From NCBI GenBank assembly GCA_007125845.1, contig SLCK01000124.1:1-51191 (forward strand): a stretch of 51,191 bases of DNA, in the 5' to 3' direction. The notes under the pieces are model-generated. The model searched no databases, was not told the DNA's origin, and worked only from the letters and a program-made list of their open reading frames with translations. Source of the stretch: Gemmatimonadota bacterium (lineage in GTDB: Bacteria > Gemmatimonadota > Gemmatimonadetes > Longimicrobiales > Gaopeijiaceae). Positions 19,346 to 27,593 of the stretch are shown piece after piece (within the stretch, counting starts at the first letter, position 1; each line of letters starts with the position of its first letter). The translations under genes and the position numbers were made by a program.

Positions 19346-20311
19346 ATGGACACACCGAAGCCGAAGCTCCAGGGCATTCACCATCTCACCGCGGTGTCGG
19401 CAGATATCCGGCAGAACCACCGCTTCTACACCCGGGTGCTCGGGATGAGGCTGGTGAAGCGCAGCGTGAACCAGGACGACGTGAGCGCCTATCACCTCTT
19501 CTACGCCGACGCCCAGGGCAGTCCCGGTACGGACCTCACCTTCTTCGATTGGCCGATGCCGCGCGAGCGCCGGGGAACCCGGAGCATCGTCCGGACCCAC
19601 CTTCGAGTAGCAGGGCAAGAGACTCTCGACTGGTGGCACGAGCGACTGTCGGACGAAGGCGTGGAGGTGGGAGAGCCGGCCGAGAGGGACGGGCGGGCGA
19701 CCCTCGATTTCGAGGATCCGGAGGGCCAGCGCCTCACGCTCCTGGACGACGGGGGCAGGGGTGAAGCGCACCCCTGGTCCGAGAGCCCCGTTCCGGAATC
19801 CCGCCAGATTCGCGGATTGGGCCCGGTCGTGCTCAGCGTTCCGGATGCGCGAGGAACCGAGCGGATCCTCAAAGAGGTCCTGCAGATGCGCCAGGTGCGC
19901 TCCTATCCCCCGTTCGACGATGAGGGGGAAACGGTCCAGGTCTACGAGATGGGTCCGGGTGGGGCGGGAAGCGAGCTCCACCTCGCAATCGAGCCACACC
20001 TTCCTCGGGCCCGGATCGGAGCGGGGGGAGTTCACCATGTCGCTTTCCGGACGCCGGACCGGGAAGGATACGAAGCGTGGCTCGAACACCTCACCGGGGC
20101 GGGAGTCGCGCATAGCGGCCCGATCGACCGATACTGGTTCCGGAGCATCTATTTCAGAGAGCCGAACGGAATCCTCTTCGAGATCGCCACCGACGGTCCC
20201 GGGTTCACTGTGGACGAAGACCCGGAGGCGTTGGGAGAGAAGGTGGTGCTGCCTCCCTTCCTCGAACCCCGCCGAAAGGAGATCGTAGCGGCCCTCACAC
20301 CCCTGGATTGA
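19346..20311 (+). CDS. Ring-cleaving dioxygenase, VOC family (MhqO/LinE-like)
   Basis: The product has 321 residues from ATG 19346, with GAGGAAG just before it. It has two VOC modules: the first starts [25 protein letters not shown], the second near [13 protein letters not shown]. The metal ligands are His in GIHHLT, His in [10 protein letters not shown] and Glu in GILFEIATD, the Fe(II) triad of the bacillus MhqO and hydroquinone-dioxygenase group. These cytosolic enzymes open hydroquinone or catechol-type rings and protect against quinones. The substrate is not predictable here, and no MarR-type regulator neighbours it. Confidence 0.9.
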   Translation: MDTPKPKLQGIHHLTAVSADIRQNHRFYTRVLGMRLVKRSVNQDDVSAYHLFYADAQGSPGTDLTFFDWPMPRERRGTRSIVRTHLRVAGQETLDWWHERLSDEGVEVGEPAERDGRATLDFEDPEGQRLTLLDDGGRGEAHPWSESPVPESRQIRGLGPVVLSVPDARGTERILKEVLQMRQVRSYPPFDDEGETVQVYEMGPGGAGSELHLAIEPHLPRARIGAGGVHHVAFRTPDREGYEAWLEHLTGAGVAHSGPIDRYWFRSIYFREPNGILFEIATDGPGFTVDEDPEALGEKVVLPPFLEPRRKEIVAALTPLD

Positions 20312-20425
20312 GATTCGTCCGAGGCAACCGGCGGAACCTCCACTCACGACCGATGGTTTGATGAGGGAGCCAGGACGCGCTTCGAATCCCTCGAGCCCTC
20401 GGCCCTCACGGCATGGAGAAGGAAG

Positions 20426-21880
20426 ATGCGACGACCACCGCGGGCGGTCTTCTCCAGGGTGGGGACCGCCGGATCGGTCCTTCTCTTCCTGCTCGTGCAG
20501 GGGTGTGCAGGCGCACTCCTGCTGCGCAGCCCGGCGCCCCCGGTCGTCTCCGTCCATTCCGGCGCTCACCTCGAAGTCGTCTGCCACTTCCCGTGCGGCG
20601 CATGGGGCCAGGAGGCGCTCGAGCGGGCCGAAGCCGGCTGGGAGGCAGTGGCAGACTACCTCGAGGCTGAATCCCCGTCGAAGGACCTGACCCTCCCCAC
20701 CATCCATCTGTATGGTGCGGAGAGCGAGTACGAGGCGGTCGAAGCCTACATCGCGGGCGGCCGTTTCCGGGACACCCGCGGGTTCTCGTCGAGGGACTCC
20801 CGATCCGCGCACCTCCTGGTGGACGCATCCGTCGCTGAGGCCGTAGGCGAGGTGGGCCTGCCCGCTCACTACCTGCGGGCCATCGCGCATGAAGCCGCGC
20901 ACCTCGCAACCTACGATCTCGCGGCCGGCGCCTATTGGCCCCCATGGCTCGCCGAGGGGATGGCGGGCTGGGTCGAACGCGAAACGGATGGGATCGAGCT
21001 CGGCAACCCTATCGCCGCAGACCCCTGGGCCTCCACCCACCTCTGGCGGGCGCAGCGCCTCCTGACGGCGGGTGAGCTTCCGGGTGCCGACGAAATCCTT
21101 CTCGGCGCCCCCCTTCGCCTGACGATTCCGGACGCCTACGCGGTCTGGACGGAGTTCTTTCACTTCATGGTGAGCGGACCCTACCGCGACGAGATGAAAG
21201 AGCTCGTGGTCGCCGTAGCGGACGATCAGATACCCGAGGAGTATGCCTGGCCCGTGGTAGCGGCGGCGGCGGAGGACATGTTCGGCGTGGATCGGATCGC
21301 CGAGCTCGACTCCGCGTTCCGGAACCGGCTCGAGCAAACGCAGCCACAGTGGATGGAGGTACGTCGCTCCCTCCAACCCCTGGGAGATTCTCGGGACCGC
21401 TGGCTCCAGGTTGCGACGGGCGGAGATCCGGGGGGGGCGCTCGCCTGGCGGGTGAGGGGGCTGCCAATCGAGGAGGATTTGCGGATCGAGGCCCGGGTCC
21501 AGGGGCTTGGAAAAGGTCCTTGGGAAGCGAGGCTCGCCCTGGGCAGAGCCAACGGCGATGACCCGCTCCTCCTCGCCGTGGACTCGGACGGGTGGATCCG
21601 GCTTTTCGAGTTTCCCTCCGCAGATCCGGCCTCGCCGACCCTGCTCACCGAGCAGCCTCCACCCTCAACGGATATCGACCTGGTCGGCCAGCAATCGATC
21701 GAGCTCGAGTTCGCTCCCGGGGAGCTGTGGCTGCGCTGGGGCTCCCTCTCCCTGGAGGCCACGTTCGAGCTTACCGAATCGGAGCCGAACGGAGTCTGGG
21801 GCATCGGTGTGGGTCCGCGCAGCGCGGCAATCTGGAACGAGCTTCCACTCAACGGGGAACACCAGGCCACTTCGCCCTGA
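20426..21880 (+). CDS. HExxH zinc metallopeptidase-like lipoprotein (gluzincin type)
   Basis: The product has 484 residues. GGAGAAGGAAG precedes ATG 20426. The lipobox is VQGC (Cys27). The core contains HEAAH (155-159) in YLRAIAHEAAHLATYDLA, and Glu178 in WLAEGMAGWVERE lies 19 residues after the second His, which is the gluzincin third-ligand pattern seen in peptidase-MA-like proteins. The last 150 residues (RIEARVQGLGKGPWEARLALG, SIELEFAPGELWLRWGSLSLEATF) resemble a LamG-like jelly roll. An active zinc peptidase on the membrane surface is inferred; no close family name is certain. It converges with fructose-bisphosphate aldolase. Confidence 0.75.
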   Translation: MRRPPRAVFSRVGTAGSVLLFLLVQGCAGALLLRSPAPPVVSVHSGAHLEVVCHFPCGAWGQEALERAEAGWEAVADYLEAESPSKDLTLPTIHLYGAESEYEAVEAYIAGGRFRDTRGFSSRDSRSAHLLVDASVAEAVGEVGLPAHYLRAIAHEAAHLATYDLAAGAYWPPWLAEGMAGWVERETDGIELGNPIAADPWASTHLWRAQRLLTAGELPGADEILLGAPLRLTIPDAYAVWTEFFHFMVSGPYRDEMKELVVAVADDQIPEEYAWPVVAAAAEDMFGVDRIAELDSAFRNRLEQTQPQWMEVRRSLQPLGDSRDRWLQVATGGDPGGALAWRVRGLPIEEDLRIEARVQGLGKGPWEARLALGRANGDDPLLLAVDSDGWIRLFEFPSADPASPTLLTEQPPPSTDIDLVGQQSIELEFAPGELWLRWGSLSLEATFELTESEPNGVWGIGVGPRSAAIWNELPLNGEHQATSP

Positions 21881-21900
21881 GCGGACGAAAGGCGCGCCGG

Positions 21901-22941
21901 TCAGCGCTCCATCTCGGCGGTGTAGCTCCCGTGCACGGCCGCCGCATTGAGCTTCGCCCGCTTCAAGTAGGCCTCTTGAGCCGCGCCGGCGTTTCCGGCG
22001 TCCCCCCTCCAGATGTCGAGGGCGGAAGCCTGGAGGGCCCGTCCATAGGAGAAGCTCAGGTGCCAGGGCGCGTCGTCTCCGGCCTGACGATTGATCTCGT
22101 TCAGGTGCGCGGTAGCCTCCTCCTCCGTCTGTCCCCCGGACAGGAACACGACGCCCGGGAGCTCCGGCGGAAGCACCTCGTGGAAGCATTCGAGCGTGCG
22201 GCGGGCCACTTCCTCAACGCCGGCCCGGTCGCCCGCCTCCTTCCCGCTCAGGACCATGTTGGTCTTCAGCAGAATCTTCGGAAGTGGTACCTGGTAGAGG
22301 GAGAGCCGGGCAAAGACCGAGCGCAGGACGCGCAGCGTCGTATCGTAACACGCGTCGATCGAGTGGTCTCCATCCATGAGCACCTCCGGCTCGACGATCG
22401 GCACCAGGCCCTGCTCGACGCAGAGCGCCGCGTAGTAGGCCTGAACGTGCGAGTTCGCCTCCACGCAATACCTGGTCGGGAGCCCGGCGCCGATCGAGTA
22501 GACAGTCCGGAGCTTCGCGAAGCGCCCCCCGAGAGCGTGGTACTCCTCCAGCCTGGGCCGCAATCCATCGAGACCTTCGGTAATCTTCTCACCGTCGGAT
22601 CCGGCAAGCGGCTTCGTACCCGTATCCACCTTGATGCCGGGGATGATTCCCTTCCGGGCGAGCAACTCCGGAAAGGGTGTGCCGTCGGAGGCCTTCTGGC
22701 GAATCGTCTCGTCGAAGAGAATGACCCCGCTGATGAACTCCTCGGCTCCCTCGGCTTCGAAGAGCATTCCCCGATAGAAGCGCCGATTCTCCTCGGTCGA
22801 TTCCACCCCGATCGGAGCAAAGCGCTTCTTGATGGTCCCCATGCTCTCGTCTGCTGCGAGTATTCCCTTCCCTCGAGCGAGGGCGAGCGAGATCTCTTCC
22901 AACTCGGCGGTATCCACGGTCGGCGATGGATTCACGGACAT
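21901..22941 (-). CDS. Fructose-bisphosphate aldolase, class I
   Basis: The product has 346 residues from ATG 22941, preceded by a strong AAGGAGG. All class I aldolase residues are present with a three-residue offset from the muscle enzyme: Asp31, Lys104, Lys143, Glu184 and the Schiff-base Lys226 in LPKILLKTNMV. The opening GKGILAADESMGTIKKRF is diagnostic. It cleaves fructose 1,6-bisphosphate to two triose phosphates, metal-free, in glycolysis and gluconeogenesis. The eukaryote-like class I form is less usual in bacteria than class II but is known in several phyla. No other glycolytic gene is nearby. Confidence 0.96.
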   Translation of the reverse strand: MSVNPSPTVDTAELEEISLALARGKGILAADESMGTIKKRFAPIGVESTEENRRFYRGMLFEAEGAEEFISGVILFDETIRQKASDGTPFPELLARKGIIPGIKVDTGTKPLAGSDGEKITEGLDGLRPRLEEYHALGGRFAKLRTVYSIGAGLPTRYCVEANSHVQAYYAALCVEQGLVPIVEPEVLMDGDHSIDACYDTTLRVLRSVFARLSLYQVPLPKILLKTNMVLSGKEAGDRAGVEEVARRTLECFHEVLPPELPGVVFLSGGQTEEEATAHLNEINRQAGDDAPWHLSFSYGRALQASALDIWRGDAGNAGAAQEAYLKRAKLNAAAVHGSYTAEMER

Positions 22942-23060
22942 GATTCGATTCCTCCTTGGGTGGTTCCGCGTATGTGCGAACTCAGTTTCCTGCACGCCAA
23001 GCGAATTGGTAGGTCGAACGGATGGTGAGCGACAACCGGTCGATTTCGGGCCGCGGCGAA

Positions 23061-23318
23061 TCAGCCCGGCATCCCCATCGATAGCGCGATGAGGACGCCC
23101 GCGAGTAGCATCACGGCGAGAATGTAAAGCACACCGGGAGCCTGGGCGAATCCAAGGGTGCGCAGGAGCTCTCCCCAGGTCGCGGTCCCCCCAGGAGAGC
23201 GCTGACGATTTCGGCCACCATCGTCCCCACTCCGCCGGCGACGCCGCCGACCGCTCATCCTCTCGGTGAAGGTGCGGTTCTCCATCACCTGTTCGGTGTA
23301 CGTATGGTCGTCCATCAT
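23061..23318 (-). CDS. Small one-helix membrane protein resembling a YIP1 fragment
   Basis: The product has 85 residues; the start ATGATG at 23318/23315 is preceded by GGAG. After an acidic/basic N-terminus with a run of six Arg (GRRRRRRSG) comes TWGELLRTLGFAQAPGVLYIL and a single transmembrane helix ending LIALSMGMPG. The TWGELLRTLGFAQAPG segment looks like the first cytoplasmic helix of bacterial YIP1-family membrane proteins, which normally continue with four more helices. The remaining helices are absent from all frames of the 120 bp before the aldolase gene. It may be a truncated gene or a genuinely short protein. Confidence 0.5.
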   Translation of the reverse strand: MMDDHTYTEQVMENRTFTERMSGRRRRRRSGDDGGRNRQRSPGGTATWGELLRTLGFAQAPGVLYILAVMLLAGVLIALSMGMPG

Positions 23319-23458
23319 TGTAGCTCCGAGCCTTCAGGGGCCCTGGCCTGGGGTCACGCTGATCCTCGCCGACGAGCTTCCGGTGGGCAAGGTGCGAAGT
23401 CCGGCCGCCTCCGCTTCGTCCGAACCCCAACGTCCCATTTTTCCCCGATCCCGACCCA

Positions 23459-24118
23459 ATGAACCCGGCTCGACTCCGTGATGGGGCCTGTCCGCTCTGC
23501 TCCGCTCGCTCGGTTCGCCCCTTTGCGACCCTGCGCGCAAGGAGCTACCTCCGTTGCGACCGGTGCCGGTTGACCTATCTGGATCCCGAACACCGGCTCG
23601 GAGCTGCAGAGGAAGAAGCCCGGTACCGGACTCACCAGAACGACCCCGAGGACGTCGGCTATCGCCGCTTCCTCGCGCGGCTGGCCGATCCCCTCCTCCC
23701 GCTCCTCGAGCCGGCAGCCCACGGCCTCGATTACGGTTCGGGCCCGGGCCCGACGCTCTCGGTGATGTTCGAGGAGAAGGGCTTCACCATGCGGAATTAC
23801 GATCCCTTCTTCGCTCCCGATGAAGAAGCTCTGGATCGCACGTTCGACTTCATTACCTGCTCGGAGACCGCGGAACACTTTTTCCGCCCCGGAGCGGAGT
23901 TCGCCCGGCTTGACCAGATGCTCCGCCCCGGCGGTTGGCTCGGCCTGATGACCGAGCTCCTGGATGATGACGCCGCCTTCGATGATTGGTGGTACGTGCG
24001 GGATCCCACGCACGTGTCGTTCTACCGGAGCGAGACCTTCGAATGGATCGGAGACAGATTCGGCTGGAGCCTCCACCGGCCCGCCCGAAGCGTGGTCCTG
24101 TTCCGGAAACCGCCATGA
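23459..24118 (+). CDS. SAM-dependent methyltransferase with N-terminal zinc ribbon
   Basis: The product has 219 residues. Cys11/Cys14 (CPLC) and Cys33/Cys36 (CDRC) form a rubredoxin-like zinc ribbon. The class I Rossmann core has motif I HGLDYGSGPGPTLSVM, then FDFITCSETAEHFFRP (motif IV region) and LRPGGWLGLMTELL (motif V/post-II region). The family (Methyltransf_23 with a zinc-knuckle head) includes many uncharacterised enzymes, with targets ranging from glycans to small molecules. No Shine-Dalgarno is visible before ATG 23459, so it may be weakly translated or leaderless. It diverges from the YIP1-like gene. Confidence 0.85.
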   Translation: MNPARLRDGACPLCSARSVRPFATLRARSYLRCDRCRLTYLDPEHRLGAAEEEARYRTHQNDPEDVGYRRFLARLADPLLPLLEPAAHGLDYGSGPGPTLSVMFEEKGFTMRNYDPFFAPDEEALDRTFDFITCSETAEHFFRPGAEFARLDQMLRPGGWLGLMTELLDDDAAFDDWWYVRDPTHVSFYRSETFEWIGDRFGWSLHRPARSVVLFRKPP

Positions 24119-24147
24119 TCCCCCAGCGTCCCCAGCGAGGACTTCAC

Positions 24148-24753
24148 TCAGGGCAATCGGAAGCTCAACCCCACCGCGAGAGCGTCCCGATCCGCGATCG
24201 AGGCGCCGAACCGGATCGTCCACGACGGATCGAAGGCGACGTCGAGCCCCAGATCGACCGCAAGGTTGAGGTGCAAGCCGTCCCGCGGCCGATCGCTTCC
24301 CATCCACGCGTCCACGACCACTCTGGGGGCCACGTAGGGGTTGAACCAGACGCCGTCGGCCTCCACGGATCGGCCTACGGTCAGGCCCAGCGGAACGCTG
24401 ATCAGGACGGCGTCACCGACGCCCAGGCCCACTCCGGTGAGCCAATCCACGTCCAGGGGGAAGCTGGCCGAGGCACGGGTGATGGGCCCGGACACGTCCA
24501 CACCTCCGTATCCGGCAAGGCGACCCCCCGGGCCCTCGGCCAGACCGACCCTGTAGCCGAGGGCTTCGGTCCCGCGCCAGGTCCCGAGCACCCCGATTCC
24601 AGATCCGGGCGCGGGATCCACGAGGAACACTCCCCAGCCCGTGGGAGCGCTCGGCGATACGAGGAGTGGAGCGTCCCACGCGACCTGACCCTTTGCGGGC
24701 CCCGCGACCAGGACCGCGCATCCCACCAGCAAACCCGTCACCATCCTTCTCAT
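24148..24753 (-). CDS. Exported hypothetical protein, probable outer-membrane beta-barrel
   Basis: The product has 201 residues from ATG 24753, with GGGAG 9-10 nt upstream. The signal MRRMVTGLLVGCAVLVAGPAKG ends before QVAWDAP, giving an N-terminal Gln. The mature chain alternates Gly-rich amphipathic strands (GGRLAGYGGVDVSG, TGVGLGVGDAVLISVPLGLTVG, GLHLNLAVDLGLDVAF) and ends in LSFRLP. This pattern suggests an 8-strand barrel, and no family is recognised. It converges with the methyltransferase gene, with a 29-bp gap. Confidence 0.65.
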   Translation of the reverse strand: MRRMVTGLLVGCAVLVAGPAKGQVAWDAPLLVSPSAPTGWGVFLVDPAPGSGIGVLGTWRGTEALGYRVGLAEGPGGRLAGYGGVDVSGPITRASASFPLDVDWLTGVGLGVGDAVLISVPLGLTVGRSVEADGVWFNPYVAPRVVVDAWMGSDRPRDGLHLNLAVDLGLDVAFDPSWTIRFGASIADRDALAVGLSFRLP

Positions 24754-25301
24754 CGCTGCATTCTCCCAAGAAAGTTTGTCGAAGAAGGGGAGTGGCCACC
24801 GCGAACGGGTCCTGCGGTCCTCGCCCAGGCGGAACGCCGTGCGACGGCCCCCGCGCCGGACCGCCCGCCCCGAGCGCGGATCCCGATACCGTTCGAAGAT
24901 CGTGCGTAAAGACTTGCAGGAACAGTGCCAGCCGCGTCGTCTCGGCCCCGACCCTACCGACCGCCGGGGCGGATGACGCTGCTTGTCGCCGCGACTGCGC
25001 GTCGGGGAGAGGCTATCGTTCGCAGGGACAAGCCCTTACGCTGTGGGAAGAGACTGCGGAGGGCCCTCGCTCACGAGCGGGCGCACACTGGTGTTCATGC
25101 ATTCGTTCCCCTTATATTTCCAACCCTGAATTGCAGTCGATTTCAATCGAAGTGGAACTTCCCGGTCCGACGCGCAGTTTCACAGCGCGCGCTATGCGCC
25201 CCTATGGAAAAACCGGGCCAGCACACGGCATGGAACGAGGTCCGTTCGAGGCACAGGTTCACGAGCGGCCGAATCAGTTCAACACCTCAGAGGTAATCCT
25301 T
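24754..25301. other. Long non-coding leader between divergent genes
   Basis: This 548-bp stretch shows no convincing gene: all open frames have unnatural Arg/Pro-rich composition. It contains a small AT-rich patch with a possible -10 TATATT at 25113-25118 (no good -35) and a perfect inverted repeat TCGATT-TC-AATCGA at 25137-25150. CGCTC-AC-GAGCG lies just before 25081. The promoter of the DUF5916 operon is expected in its right half. No tRNA or riboswitch was recognised. Confidence 0.5.
25137..25150. repeat. Inverted repeat, possible operator
   Basis: TCGATT-TC-AATCGA is a perfect 6-bp inverted repeat in an AT-rich patch, about 150 bp before the second DUF5916 gene and 20 bp after a possible -10 hexamer. 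This size and placement fit a dimeric repressor site, but no regulator is indicated. Confidence 0.35.
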
Positions 25302-27572
25302 ATGAACGTGCGACACGGCATGTGGGTGCTCTCGGCGCTGGTCCTGGCCCCCCTGGTGGCTGCGGGACCACTTCTTGCGCAAACCGCAGCAAGCGGCTCG
25401 TCTGACTCGCCGCTCGCCGCCTCGGTCGGCTCGGCCACAAGAGTGGATGTCGGACCGACGGTCGACGGCCGCCTGGACGATCCCGTCTGGATGGAAGCGG
25501 AGGCCCTGACCGGCTTCGTCCAGTTCGAGCCGGTGGTCGGCGCTCCGGCCTCGGAGGACACGGAGGTCCGCATCCTCTTCGACGACGACGCGGTCTACGT
25601 CGGCGCCTGGCTCTACGACGTGAACCCTGCCGGGATCATCGTCGGAGAACGCCGGCGCAACGCGAATCTCTCCCAGTCGGATGCGTTCATCGTCGTCTTC
25701 GACACCTATCAGGACCGCCAGAACGGCTTCGTCTTCGGCACGAATCCCGGGGGCATCGAGTACGACGGACAGATCCGCGGGGGCGGGGGCGTGAACACGA
25801 ACTGGGACGCCTCCTGGAACGTCGCCACCTCGCAGGACGAGAACGGGTGGTACGTCGAGATGAGGATCCCCTTCTCCACCCTCCGCTACGGCCTGCAGGA
25901 CGAGCAGAGCTGGGGGATGAACATCGCGCGCTACATCGGACGGAAGAACGAGGAAGCGGTATGGTCGCCGGTTCCCCGCCAGTACAATCTGTGGCGTCTC
26001 ACGGAGGCCGGAACCCTGCAGGGGATCGAGCCTCCCCCGCAGCGGGTCACGACGATCACGCCTTTCATCCTCGGGGCGGCGCAGCAGAACCTCCCCGGCC
26101 AACCGGGCACCGAGTATCCCTTCGAGTTCGGAGCGGACGCGAAGATCGGGATCACGCCCAGCCTCGCGCTCGACCTGACGGTGAACACGGACTTCGCCCA
26201 GGTGGAGGTGGACGACCAGCAGGTCGACCTGACCCGCTTCAACCTCTTCTTCCCGGAGCGGCGCCCCTTCTTCCTCGAGAACGCCGACCTCTTCTCGGTC
26301 CAGTCGTCCCGCCCGGGCTCCTCCCAGACCCCGGTGCAGATGTTCCACAGCCGGCGCATCGGTGTCGAGGGCGGCCAGGAGATTCCCATCGAGGCCGGAG
26401 CCCGCGTTTCGGGCCGGATTGGGAGCACCGACGTGGGGGCCCTCTACATGCGCACCGAAGGGCTCGACGGGGTGCAGGACGCGAATGGCTGGGTCGTGGC
26501 CCGGGTGCTCCAGGAGCTCCCGAACCGCTCCCGGGTCGGGGCGATCTTCACCGAGCGCAGTTCCACCAACCTCTCGGACGACTACAACCGAACCTTCGGC
26601 GTGGACGGGCGTCTCGGCATCGGAGACGAGTGGACCTTTGATGCGCTATTGGGATTCACGGACACCCCCGAGCTCGATGGCGACAGCAAGATCATGGCCT
26701 TCGTCGGGGAGTACCGTTCCGAGCAATGGCAGCTCTCCACCTACTACGACCACGTCGGGCAGGACTTCAATCCCGAGGTCGGGTTCGTCCGCAGGATCCA
26801 GCGCCAGTTGGGCTACAACGCGTACCACGCCCGCGCCATGCGCTTCATCCGGGTGCCGCAGATCGACTGGCTCCGCGAGGTCAGGCCGCACATGAGCTAC
26901 ACGACGAACCGAACCCTCGACGACGGCTTCAAGCTCTTCGAGCGGGTGCACATGCACAGCCACATCGAGCTCGAGAGCGGGGCCGGCGCCATGCCGGCGC
27001 TGGATTGGGAGCTGGAAGGACTCGACCGGCCGTTCGCGATCGCGGGAACGGACATCGTGGTTCCGGCCGGCACCTACAGCGGATGGACGTTCTGGTCCTC
27101 GCAGAACACGAACCGGGCCGATCCGATCTCCTTCAGCAACCGGATCTCGGTCGGCAGCTTCCTCGGCGGAACCCGGACCTCGCTCTCCGGCGGCGTGAAC
27201 GCCCGCAGGGGCGGCACGTTCACCGGAGGCGTGAACATCACCCACAACCGGATCGACCTGCCGCAAGGGGACTTCAATACGACACTGACCCGGCTGCAGG
27301 CTCGCTACGCCTTCACGCCCGCCCTCTCGATCCAGTCGTCGGTGCAGTACAGCGATCAGACCGGGGTGTGGACAGGCTTCGTCCGGTTCGGCTGGCAGGA
27401 CACGGCCGGCACCGGCCTGTACGTGGTCTACAACGAGCGCCAGCTCATGGACGTACAGGGGATCTCCGGAATCCTGCCGAGGGATGGTCTCGACACCGCT
27501 GAGAGAACCTTCGTGATCAAGTACACGCGCCAGTTCGACGTGAACGGGTTGTACCAGTCCTTCCGTAACTGA
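25302..27572 (+). CDS. DUF5916 outer-membrane beta-barrel protein with CBM9-like N-terminus (paralogue 2)
   Basis: The product has 756 residues; ATG 25302 lies 8 nt after AGAGG. The signal MNVRHGMWVLSALVLAPLVAAGPLLA is followed by QTAAS, so the mature chain probably starts with Gln. The CBM9-like domain begins TVDGRLDDPVWMEAEALTGF. The barrel signature NTDFAQVEVDDQQVDLTRFNLF and FPERRPFFLENADLF lies about 300-335, and HSRRIG follows. The C-terminus (LYQSFRN) is not the classical terminal Phe but has one two residues in. It is the first gene of a probable operon with paralogue 3 and a lipoprotein, although a terminator follows 41 nt after its stop codon. The family's substrate is unknown. Confidence 0.9.
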   Translation: MNVRHGMWVLSALVLAPLVAAGPLLAQTAASGSSDSPLAASVGSATRVDVGPTVDGRLDDPVWMEAEALTGFVQFEPVVGAPASEDTEVRILFDDDAVYVGAWLYDVNPAGIIVGERRRNANLSQSDAFIVVFDTYQDRQNGFVFGTNPGGIEYDGQIRGGGGVNTNWDASWNVATSQDENGWYVEMRIPFSTLRYGLQDEQSWGMNIARYIGRKNEEAVWSPVPRQYNLWRLTEAGTLQGIEPPPQRVTTITPFILGAAQQNLPGQPGTEYPFEFGADAKIGITPSLALDLTVNTDFAQVEVDDQQVDLTRFNLFFPERRPFFLENADLFSVQSSRPGSSQTPVQMFHSRRIGVEGGQEIPIEAGARVSGRIGSTDVGALYMRTEGLDGVQDANGWVVARVLQELPNRSRVGAIFTERSSTNLSDDYNRTFGVDGRLGIGDEWTFDALLGFTDTPELDGDSKIMAFVGEYRSEQWQLSTYYDHVGQDFNPEVGFVRRIQRQLGYNAYHARAMRFIRVPQIDWLREVRPHMSYTTNRTLDDGFKLFERVHMHSHIELESGAGAMPALDWELEGLDRPFAIAGTDIVVPAGTYSGWTFWSSQNTNRADPISFSNRISVGSFLGGTRTSLSGGVNARRGGTFTGGVNITHNRIDLPQGDFNTTLTRLQARYAFTPALSIQSSVQYSDQTGVWTGFVRFGWQDTAGTGLYVVYNERQLMDVQGISGILPRDGLDTAERTFVIKYTRQFDVNGLYQSFRN

Positions 27573-27593
27573 GCAGCGGAGTCGACTCCGACA

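Noticed and set aside
19325-21376. Long minus-strand open frame (about 680 codons)
   Set aside because: It is antisense to the VOC dioxygenase and HExxH lipoprotein, both of which have clear families and start signals.
24754-25301. tRNA or riboswitch in the 548-bp gap
   Set aside because: No cloverleaf arms, TTCRANY loop or known riboswitch core was recognised; only short inverted repeats are present.
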